Part shown: piece by piece, positions 42,663 to 52,850 of the stretch
Layout of the letters: the number at the start of each line of letters is the position of its first letter
Numbering within the stretch: the stretch's first letter is position 1
Assembly: GCF_003667565.1 (NCBI RefSeq)
Contig: NZ_RCUX01000004.1
Location: 186,001-250,000 of the forward strand
DNA: 64,000 bases
Origin: Mycetocola tolaasinivorans
GTDB taxonomy: Bacteria > Actinomycetota > Actinomycetes > Actinomycetales > Microbacteriaceae
Direction of reading: 5' to 3'
Made by a program: the position numbers and the translations under genes
Notes under the pieces: model-generated
Seen by the model: only the letters and a program-made list of their open reading frames with translations
The model's database searches: none
Told to the model about the DNA's origin: nothing

Positions 42663-43001
42663 ATGAAGCACAGGTTTGGTATTGCCGCGATTGTGGTCGC
42701 CGTCGTCGCCCTCAGCGGGTGCGCCTCCGGGCCCACCGCGATTAACAACGGCGAGTTTTCCGCCCGCGCCCAGGCGCTCAAGAGCTATTCCACCATTCCC
42801 ACTGGCCGCCTCATCGAGTTCGCCCGTGACTTCTGCTCCCGGCTGGAGGCCGGCGGCGACAGCGAGGCCAAGCTTCGCGAGATTTCGGATGAGTATCGCC
42901 GGGTATCCATCGCCGACGGTCGCACCGCCGATGACGCCGACTCCTTCATGAGCACGGCCACCGCGCGCTACTGCCCGGACCTCGGCGAAAAGCTGAAGTA
43001 G
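42663..43001 (+). CDS. Small lipoprotein with DUF732-like domain
   Basis: 112 residues. MKHRFGIAAIVVAVVALSGC is a lipoprotein signal ending in the lipobox Cys at residue 20. The mature part is short and helical with two further cysteines (FCSRLEAGG and RYCPDL), matching the small actinobacterial DUF732-style fold. The function is unknown. It lies 148 nt upstream of the second giant surface protein gene and could share its regulation, but the two are not tightly coupled. Confidence 0.88.
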   Translation: MKHRFGIAAIVVAVVALSGCASGPTAINNGEFSARAQALKSYSTIPTGRLIEFARDFCSRLEAGGDSEAKLREISDEYRRVSIADGRTADDADSFMSTATARYCPDLGEKLK

Positions 43002-43019
43002 CCAAACACCTCAGATTAA

Positions 43020-43037
43020 TCACCCGTGTTCGGGTGA
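43020..43037 (+). terminator. Small hairpin after the DUF732-like gene
   Basis: TCACCCG-TGTT-CGGGTGA, no T tract. It is a weak terminator candidate. Confidence 0.45.
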
Positions 43038-43148
43038 CACCCCCTGATTGCCGCGCGGCCGTGCGGTTTTTGACCGTTGGTCATATGAATCATGACTCCT
43101 ATGATTATGAGCATCGCACGGTCATCACCACGACGACAGGGGAGTTTT

Positions 43149-46100
43149 GTGGCGTTAGCACGGGGTTGGAAGCGTAATCGTCGACGAGGGGTTGCACTGG
43201 GGCTAGGGGCGCTGTTAGCGCTCGGCTTCGTCTGGGCACCACAGGCATCGTTTGCGGCGGACCCAACGGCGGTACTCGGCATCGAAAAGAAGGCCTCCGC
43301 GGCCGAGGTGAAGCCGGGAGAAACCCTCACCTACACCGTCGAGGTGTCGTGTTCCACGATCAGCGATGTGGGCTGTGTGGGAGCATCGTTTACCGATGCC
43401 GTTCCGCCGGAGTTCATCATCGAATCGGTGAATGTCACTAACGCCCCGCACCTGGACCCTCAGGTAAACGGGCAAAACGTCACGGTTATCTTCAACGAGG
43501 AGCTCGACGAGGAGCGGATCGGCCTGGTCGCCAACGCCATCGGAACCGTCACGATCACCGTGCGCCTTCGCGACGATGTCGCATATGAGAAGAACGGCGT
43601 GAAGCTCCCGAACACCGCAAAGGTCACCGCGGATAACGCCGAGCCGAAGTCGTCCACGGCCTCCGTCACGCCGATCGTTGAGAAGAAGCTCAGCACCGAG
43701 GCCACCAAGTCCTTCAGCCCGAAGATCGGGCAGGCAAAGCCCGGTGCCCCCACCCAGCTGACCATCGGCGGGGCCAACAAGAGCAATGGCGGGGTCGATT
43801 CGATTCAGCTGACCGACCCCACCGACCCGAACGCCCCCGGTAACCCGTTTGAGCACCTCGCCATCACGGGCGTCTCCTCGGTGAACTGGCCGGAGGGGGC
43901 CAACACGGTGCTGGTTGAGTACTGGAACGGATCGGCCTGGGTATCCACCGGTTCGGCCGCGACCAAGCCCGGTGCGCCGAACGCGCCGCCGGAGAGCGCC
44001 ACCGGCATCCGCGTGACCTTCACCGACTCCGCGGGTAAGCCCCTGCCCGCGGGCGCGACCGGCGGGCTCGTTCTGGATCTCGAGCAGCGCGATTCGGTCG
44101 CGGATCTCGAGGAGTCCCTCGTCGTGCGAAACACCGTCGAATCGGTGGTGACCAGCGGTACTGAGTCCTCGAAGCCGAGCACCGCTACCGATGACTATAA
44201 GATCGTGACCGAACCGATCACGGTGAAGGCCAGCAAGTCCTTCTCCCCGGACGTTGTCCTGCCCGGGGGAGCATCCACCGTGAAGCTCGGTGCTTCAAAC
44301 GCAGGCGAGACCCCGTTGGGCACCCTGGTGATCCGCGAGCCCGCCGAAGGACCGTTTGATTCAAACCTGACGTTCACCGGCTTCACCGGTGACGTTGAGT
44401 TCCCGCAGGGCGCCGATAAGGGTGCCATCGTGATCGAGTACATTGACACCAACGGTGACCCGCAGAGCTTCTCCGCAGACCTCACCCCCGGGGGCGGATA
44501 CCCGCCGCTTCCGGCAGACTTCGGCTCCCTGATCTCGTTTGAGATCACGTACACGAACACCGATTCCTCGCCGATCATCGCCGGGGCCGAGACCTCGATC
44601 GAGTTTGGCGTGACCGCCGCCGAGGGGCTGGCGAAGGACACCAAGATCGACAACGTCGTGGGTGTGACCGGAACCAGCGTCGACGGCACGGACGAGGCCA
44701 ACGATAAGGCCAAGGACACCCTGACCATTGACGAGCGTCGGGTCGAGCTGAATACCGAGAAGACCATCAGCCCCGGCAAGATCTGGGGCTATAAGGGCGA
44801 GGTTGCCACCGTTAAGCTCCCCACCACCGTGGGGTTGAACTCCACGACCAACGCCCAGCAGATCGTCGTGAACGAGCCCGAGCTGGGTGCTAATGGCAAC
44901 CCGGCCGCCTCTGACTGGTGGGACCACTTCACCCCCACGGCAATTACCAAGACCGATGTCCCCGAGGACACCACCCTGGTGGTGCGGTACTTCGATAAGG
45001 TGTCCGGCACCTGGCAGACCCTGCGCGGCGGCACCCTGGAGGGTGCTGACTCGCTGACGGTGATCATCCCCGAGAACCTGCGCGACATCATCGGTGGCCT
45101 GCAGTTTGAGTTCACCAACACCGCGGACGGTTTTGCTCCGGAGACCAAGGTGCAGCCGAACATCACGACAGAGCTGAAGGAGAGCCTGCCCGGCACCGAT
45201 CAGGGCGGGAAGGACATCAGAGTAGAGAACTGCTCGAGCGCGTCCGCCACGGGCGGCCCGGGTGTTACGCCCGCCGAGGCCACGGTGGGAAACCCGTGCC
45301 CCGCGATCGACATTCTGGCGCCGACCCCCGGCGAGCACGACCTCCTGGATAAGCACTGGACCTCCCCGGCCGACGGCCTGGTGGTTGCCCGCTCGGGTGA
45401 TCACGCGATTTCCCGGCTGAACTGGTCTACCGATGGCCGCAGCGGATTCGACCGCGTGGTGATCGCCGATACCCGCGTGAGCCAAGACCTGAGCGCTGGG
45501 CCGATTGATCCGGTAGAGAAGACCACCTATCAGGCGTTCAACCTGGTGAAGATCCGGGCGATCACCGCCGAGATGGATCCCCACCTTCGGTTCGACCGCA
45601 TCGCCGCGGTTCAGCTGTGGAACGGGAGCAGCTGGGCGAACGTCAAGAGCTCTGCCGTCGACGGATACGATCAGGGCTTCCTGCCGGAGCTCGCACTGGA
45701 TGCGCAGGAGCAGGCGACCACCCTCGCGGTGCGCCTGATCGTGGAGGAGAACGCGGCCGCAAGAGAGGCCTCGAACGAGCCCGATGCCCCTCCGGTGGGC
45801 AGCGGTGTCGCCCGCTCAAACGGCAACGACCGGGCGTTGGATCTCGAGTGGGAGGTTCGCGACACCAAGCGGGTACCCGCCGATGGCTCGCAGCCGGTGC
45901 TCGGCAGCGAGCTGTACAACACGGACACCAAGGGCGACGTCAACAACATCGCCGGCGCTACCGCCTATGTGGATGGTGCTCCGGTGGCTCACGATCAGGA
46001 CTCGGACATCATCTCGATCCTCGATCGGCCCCTGAACGTCAGCATCACCAAGGGCTGGAGCGGCGGCCCGCTCGGCATCCCGCCGACCGGCACCGCCACC

Positions 46101-49100
46101 GAGCTCTACCCGAGCGGGCGGGTAACCATCACCGCCACCAACGCGACGGTGGCCAAGGTGGATACCCTGAGCATCGTAGACCCGTCGCCGGGCGCGCTGA
46201 CATCCAGCCCGTTCGACACGTTTGACCTTGCCAAGATCGTCAACATCACGGTGCCAAGCGGAACCACCAGCACAGCGGTGCGCTTCATTCGTGTTGGCGG
46301 TGCCGACCTGCGGCAGTACACGGTGGCCGAGGCGAAGGCGCTGACCGCGGCCGAGCTGGCCGACGTGGTCGGAATCCAGGTTGCGCACGACGGCCGCATC
46401 GTCTCGGCGGGGAAGTCGACGCTGACGATGGATCTGCGTCTGCGTGCCACTCACCGCAGCGATAACACTCCGGTGACCGTGGTGAACTCCCCGGTTGCGA
46501 ATGAGGCTTCCGCTCGGGTCACCGATCCGGGCGGCGTCGGCGGGGTCCACGAGGTGACGGCGAAGGGCAGCGCTCAGATTGCCCTGGCCGAGCTGCGCAT
46601 CGGCGTGCTGACCACGAAGTCGTTCGACCCGGCCGTGCAGTACGCGGAGCTTCTTCCCAGCGAGCCCGGTTACGACGAAGCTCCCTGGGATGCCATCACG
46701 ATGACGCTTTCGGCGCGGCCGAGCGGTTCCGCGCGCCCCGCACAGATGGTGGTCACGGATGACACGCCGACCTTCTGGAACGCCTACCGTTTCGAGGGTT
46801 TCAAGACGGACTTCACGCCGGCAAAACCGATCGATCGGGTGAAGGTGGATGCCCTTGTGGGCGGCACGTTTGTGGAGGGCCCGGGTAACACCCTGACCCT
46901 CAGCGGAGGGCAGTGGATCGAGGGTGAGGCGGGTACCTCGTTCACCCTGCCGGACAGTGTGAACAACGCCGACGTACAGGGCCTGCGCTTCACGTTTGAC
47001 CGTCAGGACGGCCAGCAGTGGGAGAACCCCTCCAACCCGAAGCAGGAGATCCAGCTGAGCGTCAAGCGACGCCCCTACCTGGCGAGCAGCACGACCGAAC
47101 CGCGCATACCGGTGCCGTCGGACGCCCAACCCGCGGCCCCGGGTGAGGGGCTCCGTGAAAACGGTGGACACTTCACCAACACGGTTAACTCCGTGGTGAC
47201 CGGGGCCGCGGTGTCGGAGGGGCAGCCCGCCCTGACCGCCGAACACTCGACGACCGCACAGGCGTTCTATGAGGCCGGTGGTACCGAGGTGTCGGTCAAG
47301 AAGACCCCGATTGGTGCGCAGATTCCCGGCCAGACGATTCCGTTTGTGCTGACCGTGTCAAACCCCGCCCCGGAGTCTGCGGGTATCGCCAAGGCGATCC
47401 TCAACCCCGTGATCACCGATGTGCTGCCCCTCGACGATGCGCCGGTGGAGGCGGACCGCAAACCGTGGCTGGTCTTCGACCCGGAGAGCACCGATCCTCG
47501 CTACGCGTATGCGTATCAGTCCGGTGCCACCCCCGGGGCTCCCAACCTCCCGATGCCGACGGACCCCGCGCAGATCACCGTGACGGAGTCGCGAAACTCT
47601 CAGGGAGAACCGACCGTTCTCGCATTTACGTTCCCAGAGGGAACCGTGCTGATGCCGGGCGAGAGTTACTCCATCACCATCAACATGATGTTCAGGCCCG
47701 GAATCAGGGCCGAGCAGCACGTGACGAATACGTTCGAGGTGATGGCGGATGAGCCCTTCAAGTTCTGTAACGGACGGGAGGACGTGGTGTTTGGTTGCGC
47801 GGCCGATACCGAGGTGTACCCGTCGGCGATCGGTGCCCTGCGCGGTCAGAAGTTCGTGAAGGCCGATGACACCGAGCTGGGTGTGACCAACGTCACCAAC
47901 CCGGCCGCGACCTGCGCGCCGACCCTGGGTGACTTCTACTCGGGCGACTGCGTTCCGATCACGAAGCCCCTGGGCACCGAGACCTGGCGCGAGCGGGTGC
48001 AGAACACCGGCACGCTCGAGATGGATCGGGTGGTCACGATTGACCGCCTGCCCACCCCGGGCGACCAGGGCGCGCTCGTGCTCCTGCCGCGTGGCAGCCA
48101 GTGGCAGCCGCTCTGGACCGGCCCGGTGACCCCGGTGACGGAGGCCGGATACCGGGTGCCCGATGGCGTGGAGTACTACTACTCCACGGCCGACAACCCG
48201 TGCGTGGCTGATCTCAGCCCCGCGCATCCGGCCTGCCCGCCGGGAGCATGGATGCCGCTGGCCGAGGGCGTGGACGCGACCACGGTCAAGCACATCAAGA
48301 CCGTATTCCGCTTCGATGAGAATCACTTCCTGCCCGGTGATCAACTGGGCTACACCTTCCAGACCCGGACCCCGGCGGTCTCGCCGGTGGCCACGGCCGA
48401 CACCGTGGCGTGGAACTCCATCGCGATCGGTGCCGGTACCGTCCAGACCGATGGCGCCCCGATCGGCGATGTGCTGCCGACCGAGGGCCGCCGAGTGGGT
48501 GTGGCGCTCGCCACCGGGCCGCTCGCGGTGGAAAAGACCGTGACCGGGGTCGGGGCCGCACTGGCCCCGGCAGAGTTCCAGCTCACCGTGCTGTGCACCG
48601 TGGGGAAGGGCACCGCGTTTGAAACGGAGCTCGACCCGCGCACGATCACGGTGAAGGCGGGGGAGCGCTACCTCCTGCCGGAGCAGCTGCCCTGGGGCGC
48701 CGAGTGTGAGGTGCAGGATGTTCCGGGAGCAAACGGTGAGTCTGGATCCTGGTCGCCGAGCGGCCCCGTGACCATCGCGCGCTCGACCGAGGCGGTCCAG
48801 GTTGCAACCCTGGCCAACCGTTATGACCACACCGCCCTCGTGGTGGACAAGAAGGTCACGGGTGCCCTGCACGAGAACGGTGAGCCGGTGGACTACGGCT
48901 CGTTCGAGTTCTCGGTGGCCTGTACCTTCCTGGGCAACCCGGTACTCGCCGCGGGCTATGAGTCCTCGCCGATGGTGTTCACACTCGAGGCCGGGGATAA
49001 GCACCGCCTGGATGGGTTCCCGGTGGGTGCCGGCTGTGCCGTGACCGAGGAGACTCCGAGTGGTGCGGCGGTGTCGATCGAGGTGGCACCGGAGGGCGCG

Positions 49101-50477
49101 GCCGAGTCCGTCGAGGGCGGTACGGCGAACGTGATCCTGGCGCACGAGTCGGAGTTCACCCCGGCCGTGCAGGTGTCGGTGACCAACTCCTTCCCGCTGG
49201 GTGGAATCGACCTGCTCAAGAACGTCGTCGGTGATGGCGTGGCGGCGATTTCGGACGACACCACGTTCGAATTTGATCTCACCTGCCGGACCGAGCAGGA
49301 GGAGGTCTATCACGGCCTGCTGACGATGACCAAGGCCGAGGCCGTGGCGCAGAAGCGCGTACACGTCGGGGATCTTCCGCTCGGTGCGCTGTGTAGTCTC
49401 GAGGAGACCGATTCCGGTGGTGCCACCGAGAGCGTGGTGAACGTGGAGCGCGGCGTCCGAGTGACCCTGCCCGATAACGATCGCGTCTGGTACGTCGTGG
49501 GTGATTCCCGTGCACCCCTGGTCTTCCACGCGGTCAACCGCTTCGCCGCGGGTGAGCTGAGCGTGACCAAGGAGATCGTGGGTGCCGGTGCCGAGCGCTG
49601 GGGAACCGGACCGTTCGAGGTCTCCCTCGCCTGCACCCTGGAGGGTGCCGCGGTGAGTGTGCCCGACGGGGCGACCCGCGAGCTGACCGCCGCGAACGGT
49701 TTTGCCGCCGGATACTCGGGGCTGCCCGCGGGTGCCGCGTGTGTGCTGAGCGAAACCCGCACCGGTGGCGCGACCTCGAGCGCGATTGTGACCGCCGGCG
49801 GCGAGCCCGTCAGTGGCCCGATCACGATCGAGAGCGGTGCGGAGGTCGCACTGCGCGTGATCAACACGTTCGATACCGGTGACCTCGCGGTGATCAAGAA
49901 GATCGAGGGCGACGACGCTGAGCGTGCTCAGGATGCCCAGTTCGAGGTGGCCCTTGCCTGCACCGTCGACCGTGACGGCACGATCACCCCGATCGAGATT
50001 CCGAACGGTGCCACCCGCACGCTCTCGATCACGGATGGCCTGCGCGCAACCTACACCGAGCTGCCCGTGGGGGCCGCGTGTGAGCTGCGCGAGACCGAGA
50101 CCGGCGACGCGACGAGCACCGAGATCACCCCGAACGCGGGCGACTCCGCGGTGGGCGTGGCCACGGTGGCCGCCGGCAGCACGATCGAGTTGAGCGTGGT
50201 CAACACCTTCAGCAAGACACCGCCGACGATCACCCCGACCCCGAGCCCGACCCCGTCGGTGCCGGGCGGAACCGGAACGCCGAGTGTTCCGCCGACCGTG
50301 CCGCCGACGGATGGACCGGGAGGCACCCCGAGTGTTTCGCCGACTACCCCGGGTGGCGAGCTCGGTAACACCGGTGCGCAGCTGCCCTGGCTGTGGCTGA
50401 TCGGTGCCCTCGGCCTGCTGATCGGTGGCGCGGCACTGCGCATCCGCACCACGAAGCGCCCGGGAACGAGCGCCTAG
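43149..50477 (+). CDS. Giant sortase-anchored surface protein 2 with DUF5979 domains
   Basis: About 2442 residues. A twin-basic leader (ARGWKRNRRRG) and hydrophobic helix ending in ASFAAD form the signal peptide. Most of the length is DUF11/isopeptide-like beta domains with alternating VxVxNTxxxx strands. Residues ~1790-2350 hold five repeats of DUF5979 type, each with a core such as FEFSVACTF and VGAGCAVTE. A Pro/Thr/Ser stalk precedes LGNTG (50361-50375), a membrane helix and a basic tail. GTG 43149 with AGGGGAG 4 nt upstream was chosen over ATG 43092. It is a wall-anchored protein, probably an adhesin, host factor or pilus-like backbone; the ligand is unknown. Confidence 0.92.
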   Translation: MALARGWKRNRRRGVALGLGALLALGFVWAPQASFAADPTAVLGIEKKASAAEVKPGETLTYTVEVSCSTISDVGCVGASFTDAVPPEFIIESVNVTNAPHLDPQVNGQNVTVIFNEELDEERIGLVANAIGTVTITVRLRDDVAYEKNGVKLPNTAKVTADNAEPKSSTASVTPIVEKKLSTEATKSFSPKIGQAKPGAPTQLTIGGANKSNGGVDSIQLTDPTDPNAPGNPFEHLAITGVSSVNWPEGANTVLVEYWNGSAWVSTGSAATKPGAPNAPPESATGIRVTFTDSAGKPLPAGATGGLVLDLEQRDSVADLEESLVVRNTVESVVTSGTESSKPSTATDDYKIVTEPITVKASKSFSPDVVLPGGASTVKLGASNAGETPLGTLVIREPAEGPFDSNLTFTGFTGDVEFPQGADKGAIVIEYIDTNGDPQSFSADLTPGGGYPPLPADFGSLISFEITYTNTDSSPIIAGAETSIEFGVTAAEGLAKDTKIDNVVGVTGTSVDGTDEANDKAKDTLTIDERRVELNTEKTISPGKIWGYKGEVATVKLPTTVGLNSTTNAQQIVVNEPELGANGNPAASDWWDHFTPTAITKTDVPEDTTLVVRYFDKVSGTWQTLRGGTLEGADSLTVIIPENLRDIIGGLQFEFTNTADGFAPETKVQPNITTELKESLPGTDQGGKDIRVENCSSASATGGPGVTPAEATVGNPCPAIDILAPTPGEHDLLDKHWTSPADGLVVARSGDHAISRLNWSTDGRSGFDRVVIADTRVSQDLSAGPIDPVEKTTYQAFNLVKIRAITAEMDPHLRFDRIAAVQLWNGSSWANVKSSAVDGYDQGFLPELALDAQEQATTLAVRLIVEENAAAREASNEPDAPPVGSGVARSNGNDRALDLEWEVRDTKRVPADGSQPVLGSELYNTDTKGDVNNIAGATAYVDGAPVAHDQDSDIISILDRPLNVSITKGWSGGPLGIPPTGTATELYPSGRVTITATNATVAKVDTLSIVDPSPGALTSSPFDTFDLAKIVNITVPSGTTSTAVRFIRVGGADLRQYTVAEAKALTAAELADVVGIQVAHDGRIVSAGKSTLTMDLRLRATHRSDNTPVTVVNSPVANEASARVTDPGGVGGVHEVTAKGSAQIALAELRIGVLTTKSFDPAVQYAELLPSEPGYDEAPWDAITMTLSARPSGSARPAQMVVTDDTPTFWNAYRFEGFKTDFTPAKPIDRVKVDALVGGTFVEGPGNTLTLSGGQWIEGEAGTSFTLPDSVNNADVQGLRFTFDRQDGQQWENPSNPKQEIQLSVKRRPYLASSTTEPRIPVPSDAQPAAPGEGLRENGGHFTNTVNSVVTGAAVSEGQPALTAEHSTTAQAFYEAGGTEVSVKKTPIGAQIPGQTIPFVLTVSNPAPESAGIAKAILNPVITDVLPLDDAPVEADRKPWLVFDPESTDPRYAYAYQSGATPGAPNLPMPTDPAQITVTESRNSQGEPTVLAFTFPEGTVLMPGESYSITINMMFRPGIRAEQHVTNTFEVMADEPFKFCNGREDVVFGCAADTEVYPSAIGALRGQKFVKADDTELGVTNVTNPAATCAPTLGDFYSGDCVPITKPLGTETWRERVQNTGTLEMDRVVTIDRLPTPGDQGALVLLPRGSQWQPLWTGPVTPVTEAGYRVPDGVEYYYSTADNPCVADLSPAHPACPPGAWMPLAEGVDATTVKHIKTVFRFDENHFLPGDQLGYTFQTRTPAVSPVATADTVAWNSIAIGAGTVQTDGAPIGDVLPTEGRRVGVALATGPLAVEKTVTGVGAALAPAEFQLTVLCTVGKGTAFETELDPRTITVKAGERYLLPEQLPWGAECEVQDVPGANGESGSWSPSGPVTIARSTEAVQVATLANRYDHTALVVDKKVTGALHENGEPVDYGSFEFSVACTFLGNPVLAAGYESSPMVFTLEAGDKHRLDGFPVGAGCAVTEETPSGAAVSIEVAPEGAAESVEGGTANVILAHESEFTPAVQVSVTNSFPLGGIDLLKNVVGDGVAAISDDTTFEFDLTCRTEQEEVYHGLLTMTKAEAVAQKRVHVGDLPLGALCSLEETDSGGATESVVNVERGVRVTLPDNDRVWYVVGDSRAPLVFHAVNRFAAGELSVTKEIVGAGAERWGTGPFEVSLACTLEGAAVSVPDGATRELTAANGFAAGYSGLPAGAACVLSETRTGGATSSAIVTAGGEPVSGPITIESGAEVALRVINTFDTGDLAVIKKIEGDDAERAQDAQFEVALACTVDRDGTITPIEIPNGATRTLSITDGLRATYTELPVGAACELRETETGDATSTEITPNAGDSAVGVATVAAGSTIELSVVNTFSKTPPTITPTPSPTPSVPGGTGTPSVPPTVPPTDGPGGTPSVSPTTPGGELGNTGAQLPWLWLIGALGLLIGGAALRIRTTKRPGTSA
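48520..50210 (+). repeat. Five DUF5979-type domains in giant protein 2
   Basis: Repeats begin near 48523, 48838, 49203, 49550 and 49880, each about 105-120 residues with a conserved Cys pair. Confidence 0.8.
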
Positions 50478-50485
50478 CGGAAACG

Positions 50486-50525
50486 AACGAGCGGGGCGGT
50501 GGAGAAATCCACCGCCCCGCTCGTT
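50486..50525. terminator. Terminator after giant protein 2, facing tRNA-Leu
   Basis: Perfect 18-bp stem with a GAAA tetraloop (arms 50486-50503 and 50508-50525), followed by TGTTTT. It serves both the plus-strand gene and the minus-strand tRNA-Leu. Confidence 0.93.
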
Positions 50526-50536
50526 GTTTTCAGTTG

Positions 50537-50617
50537 TGCGCAAGGCGGGACTTGAACCCGCACGCCCGAAGGCACAGGAACCTAAATCCTGCGTGTCTGC
50601 CATTTCACCACTCGCGC
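50537..50617 (-). tRNA. tRNA-Leu (anticodon TAG)
   Basis: 81 nt without encoded CCA. It has the long variable arm of tRNA-Leu, the anticodon loop TTTAGGT and a GCGCGAG/CTTGCGC acceptor stem with one G-T pair. The T arm is GGTTCAAGTCC. Confidence 0.95.
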
Positions 50618-50680
50618 TGACGGACACCAGTCTAGCGTGCACGCTGCGCCGATGTCGCGTGCCCGGTAGGATGGATGGAT

Positions 50681-51790
50681 ATGTTAGATCTTGATCTGGG
50701 CGAGGAAATCGCCGCGCTGCGCAGCACGTTCGCCACCATCAGTGACGTGCTGGACCTCGAGCGGCTCCGCGCGGAAATTGCCGACCTCAGTGAACAGGCG
50801 GGCGCGCCGGACCTCTGGGACAACCCCGAGGCCGCGCAGAAGGTGACGAGCGCCCTGAGCCACAAGCAGGCCTCGCTCGGCCGAGTGACCCGGGTGGCCA
50901 ACGGCCTCGATGACCTCGAGGTCCTCATTGAGCTTGCCAACGAGGAGGGCGACGAAGCCTCCGCGGCCGAGGCCCGCGCCGAGCTCGAGAAGCTGCGCAC
51001 CGCCATCGGCGACCTCGAGGTTCAGACCCTGCTGAACGGCGAGTTCGATCCGCGCCCCGCCGTGATCACCATTCGTGCGGGCGCCGGTGGCGTCGACGCC
51101 GCCGACTTCGCCGAGATGCTGCTGCGCATGTATCTGCGCTGGGCCGAACAGCACAGGTACCCCACCCAGGTGCTCGACACCAGCTACGCCGAAGAGGCGG
51201 GCATCAAGTCCGCCACCATCGAGATCGATGCCCCCTACGCCTTCGGCACGCTGAGCGTCGAGGCCGGCACGCACCGCCTGGTGCGGATGAGCCCGTTCAA
51301 CTCGGCCGGCAAGCGCCAGACCAGCTTCGCGGCGGTCGAGGTGGTGCCTCTGATGGAGGTTACCGAGTCCATCGATATCCCGGATAACGACATCCGGGTC
51401 GACGTCTTCCGCTCCTCCGGCCCCGGCGGCCAGTCGGTCAACACCACCGACTCCGCGGTGCGCATCACCCACCTGCCCACGGGCATCGTGGTGAGCTGCC
51501 AGAACGAAAAGTCGCAGATCCAGAACCGCGCCGCCGCAATGCGCGTGCTGCAGTCGCGTCTGCTGCTGGTGCAGCGCGAGCAGGAAAACGCCAAGAAGAA
51601 GGAGCTCGCCGGTAACATCACCGCGAGCTGGGGCGACCAGATGCGTTCCTACGTGCTGGCGCCGTACCAGATGGTGAAGGACCTCCGTACCGAGTACGAG
51701 GTCAACAACCCGAGTAACGTCTTTGATGGCGACCTTGACGGCTTCATCACCGCCGGTATTCGCTGGCGCAAGAGCACCCCGCGCGACTAA
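50681..51790 (+). CDS. prfB: Peptide chain release factor 2
   Basis: About 369 residues. RF2 reads UGA and UAA stop codons. The stop-recognition tripeptide is SPF in MSPFNSAG, and the peptidyl-tRNA hydrolysis motif is GGQ near residue 249 in [10 protein letters not shown]. The gene is one continuous frame with no in-frame UGA near codon 25, so it does not use the +1 programmed frameshift found in many bacterial prfB genes. ATG 50681 and ATG 50675 are both possible. An AGGATGG site favours the former. Confidence 0.96.
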   Translation: MLDLDLGEEIAALRSTFATISDVLDLERLRAEIADLSEQAGAPDLWDNPEAAQKVTSALSHKQASLGRVTRVANGLDDLEVLIELANEEGDEASAAEARAELEKLRTAIGDLEVQTLLNGEFDPRPAVITIRAGAGGVDAADFAEMLLRMYLRWAEQHRYPTQVLDTSYAEEAGIKSATIEIDAPYAFGTLSVEAGTHRLVRMSPFNSAGKRQTSFAAVEVVPLMEVTESIDIPDNDIRVDVFRSSGPGGQSVNTTDSAVRITHLPTGIVVSCQNEKSQIQNRAAAMRVLQSRLLLVQREQENAKKKELAGNITASWGDQMRSYVLAPYQMVKDLRTEYEVNNPSNVFDGDLDGFITAGIRWRKSTPRD

Positions 51791-51875
51791 CCCTCGCGGG
51801 GTAATCCCGAGAGTGTGTCCCCCCTTGGCGTGTCAACACGCAAAAAAGGCGGGGCATGCTTAGGCTCGAAACGTC

Positions 51876-52850
51876 ATGATTCGCTATGAGAACGTCACCA
51901 AAAAGTATCCCGGGACCAAGCGTCCCGCGGTAGACGGGATCGACCTTGAGGTTGAGCGCGGGGAGTTTGTGTTCCTCGTTGGCGCCTCCGGGTCGGGAAA
52001 GTCCACCTGTCTGCAGCTGATCCTCAAGGAGGAGCGGCCCACGACCGGCACGATTCACGTGCTCGGAAACGACCTCGGTTCGATTTCGAACCGCAAGGTG
52101 CCCTACTTCCGTCGGCAGTTGGGCGTGGTGTTCCAGGACTTCCGTCTGCTCCCCAACAAGACCGTGTACCAGAACGTGGCGTTTACGCTGCAGGTCATCG
52201 GGAAGTCGCGCGGCTTCATCCAGGAGGCCGTCCCCGACGTGCTCAAGATGGTGGGCCTTGACGGCAAGGCCGAGCGCTACCCGCACGAACTCTCCGGTGG
52301 TGAGCAGCAGCGCGTGGCCATCGCCCGCGCCGTCGTCAACAAGCCCCCGGTACTGCTCGCCGATGAGCCCACCGGTAACCTCGACCCCGCCACCAGCGCC
52401 GGCATCATGCAGCTCCTCGAGCGCATCAACGCCGGTGGCACCACCGTCGTGATGGCCACCCACGAGGCCGGCATCGTCGACAAGATGCAGCGTCGCGTGA
52501 TCCAGCTGCACGAGGGCCGCATCGTTCGTGATGAGCGCTCCGGCGGATACGGCAACACCGGTATCGTGCCCGAGCTGCGTCCGCAGGAGGTCAAGGGTGA
52601 GTCGGCTCTGGCCGCCCAGGCCGCCGTCGTGTCCGCCGCCGAAACCGCCGAGCGCGAAACCCAGGCCCTGCCGGTCGTGCCGGTTGCCCCGGCCCCGGCC
52701 GCCCAGAACCCGCACACCGCCGCGATCATCCTGCCTCAGGTAGAGACCCCGGACGCCGCCGACCACCTCGGTATCGCCGAGAGCCTCGGCCTGCGCCGCG
52801 CGGAAACCGAGCGTGGCGATGACGAGCAGAACGTAGGACCGGTCAAATGA
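51876..52850 (+). CDS. ftsE: Cell division ATP-binding protein FtsE, C-terminally extended
   Basis: 324 residues. The ABC domain is complete, with Walker [10 protein letters not shown], signature LSGGEQQ and Walker [13 protein letters not shown]. FtsE with FtsX transmits ATP hydrolysis to peptidoglycan hydrolases at the septum. FtsE is normally about 220-230 residues; here ~95 Ala/Glu/Pro/Val-rich residues follow the ABC domain. The stop overlaps the ftsX start (ATGA). Together with prfB and smpB the order is the usual actinobacterial one. Confidence 0.96.
   Translation: MIRYENVTKKYPGTKRPAVDGIDLEVERGEFVFLVGASGSGKSTCLQLILKEERPTTGTIHVLGNDLGSISNRKVPYFRRQLGVVFQDFRLLPNKTVYQNVAFTLQVIGKSRGFIQEAVPDVLKMVGLDGKAERYPHELSGGEQQRVAIARAVVNKPPVLLADEPTGNLDPATSAGIMQLLERINAGGTTVVMATHEAGIVDKMQRRVIQLHEGRIVRDERSGGYGNTGIVPELRPQEVKGESALAAQAAVVSAAETAERETQALPVVPVAPAPAAQNPHTAAIILPQVETPDAADHLGIAESLGLRRAETERGDDEQNVGPVK

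Noticed and set aside
43092..43148. Earlier ATG start for giant protein 2
   Set aside because: GTG 43149 has AGGGGAG at ideal distance and places the basic residues directly at the signal peptide start.
33764..50525. Genomic island or prophage
   Set aside because: No integrase, att direct repeats, transposase or phage genes are visible and base composition looks like the flanks, despite the accessory look of the two giant genes.
47358..50642. 1094-codon minus-strand frame opposite giant surface protein 2
   Set aside because: Same reason; it also runs through the tRNA-Leu gene and the terminator.
50675..50850. Programmed frameshift in prfB
   Set aside because: The reading frame is continuous through the region where the UGA normally lies.
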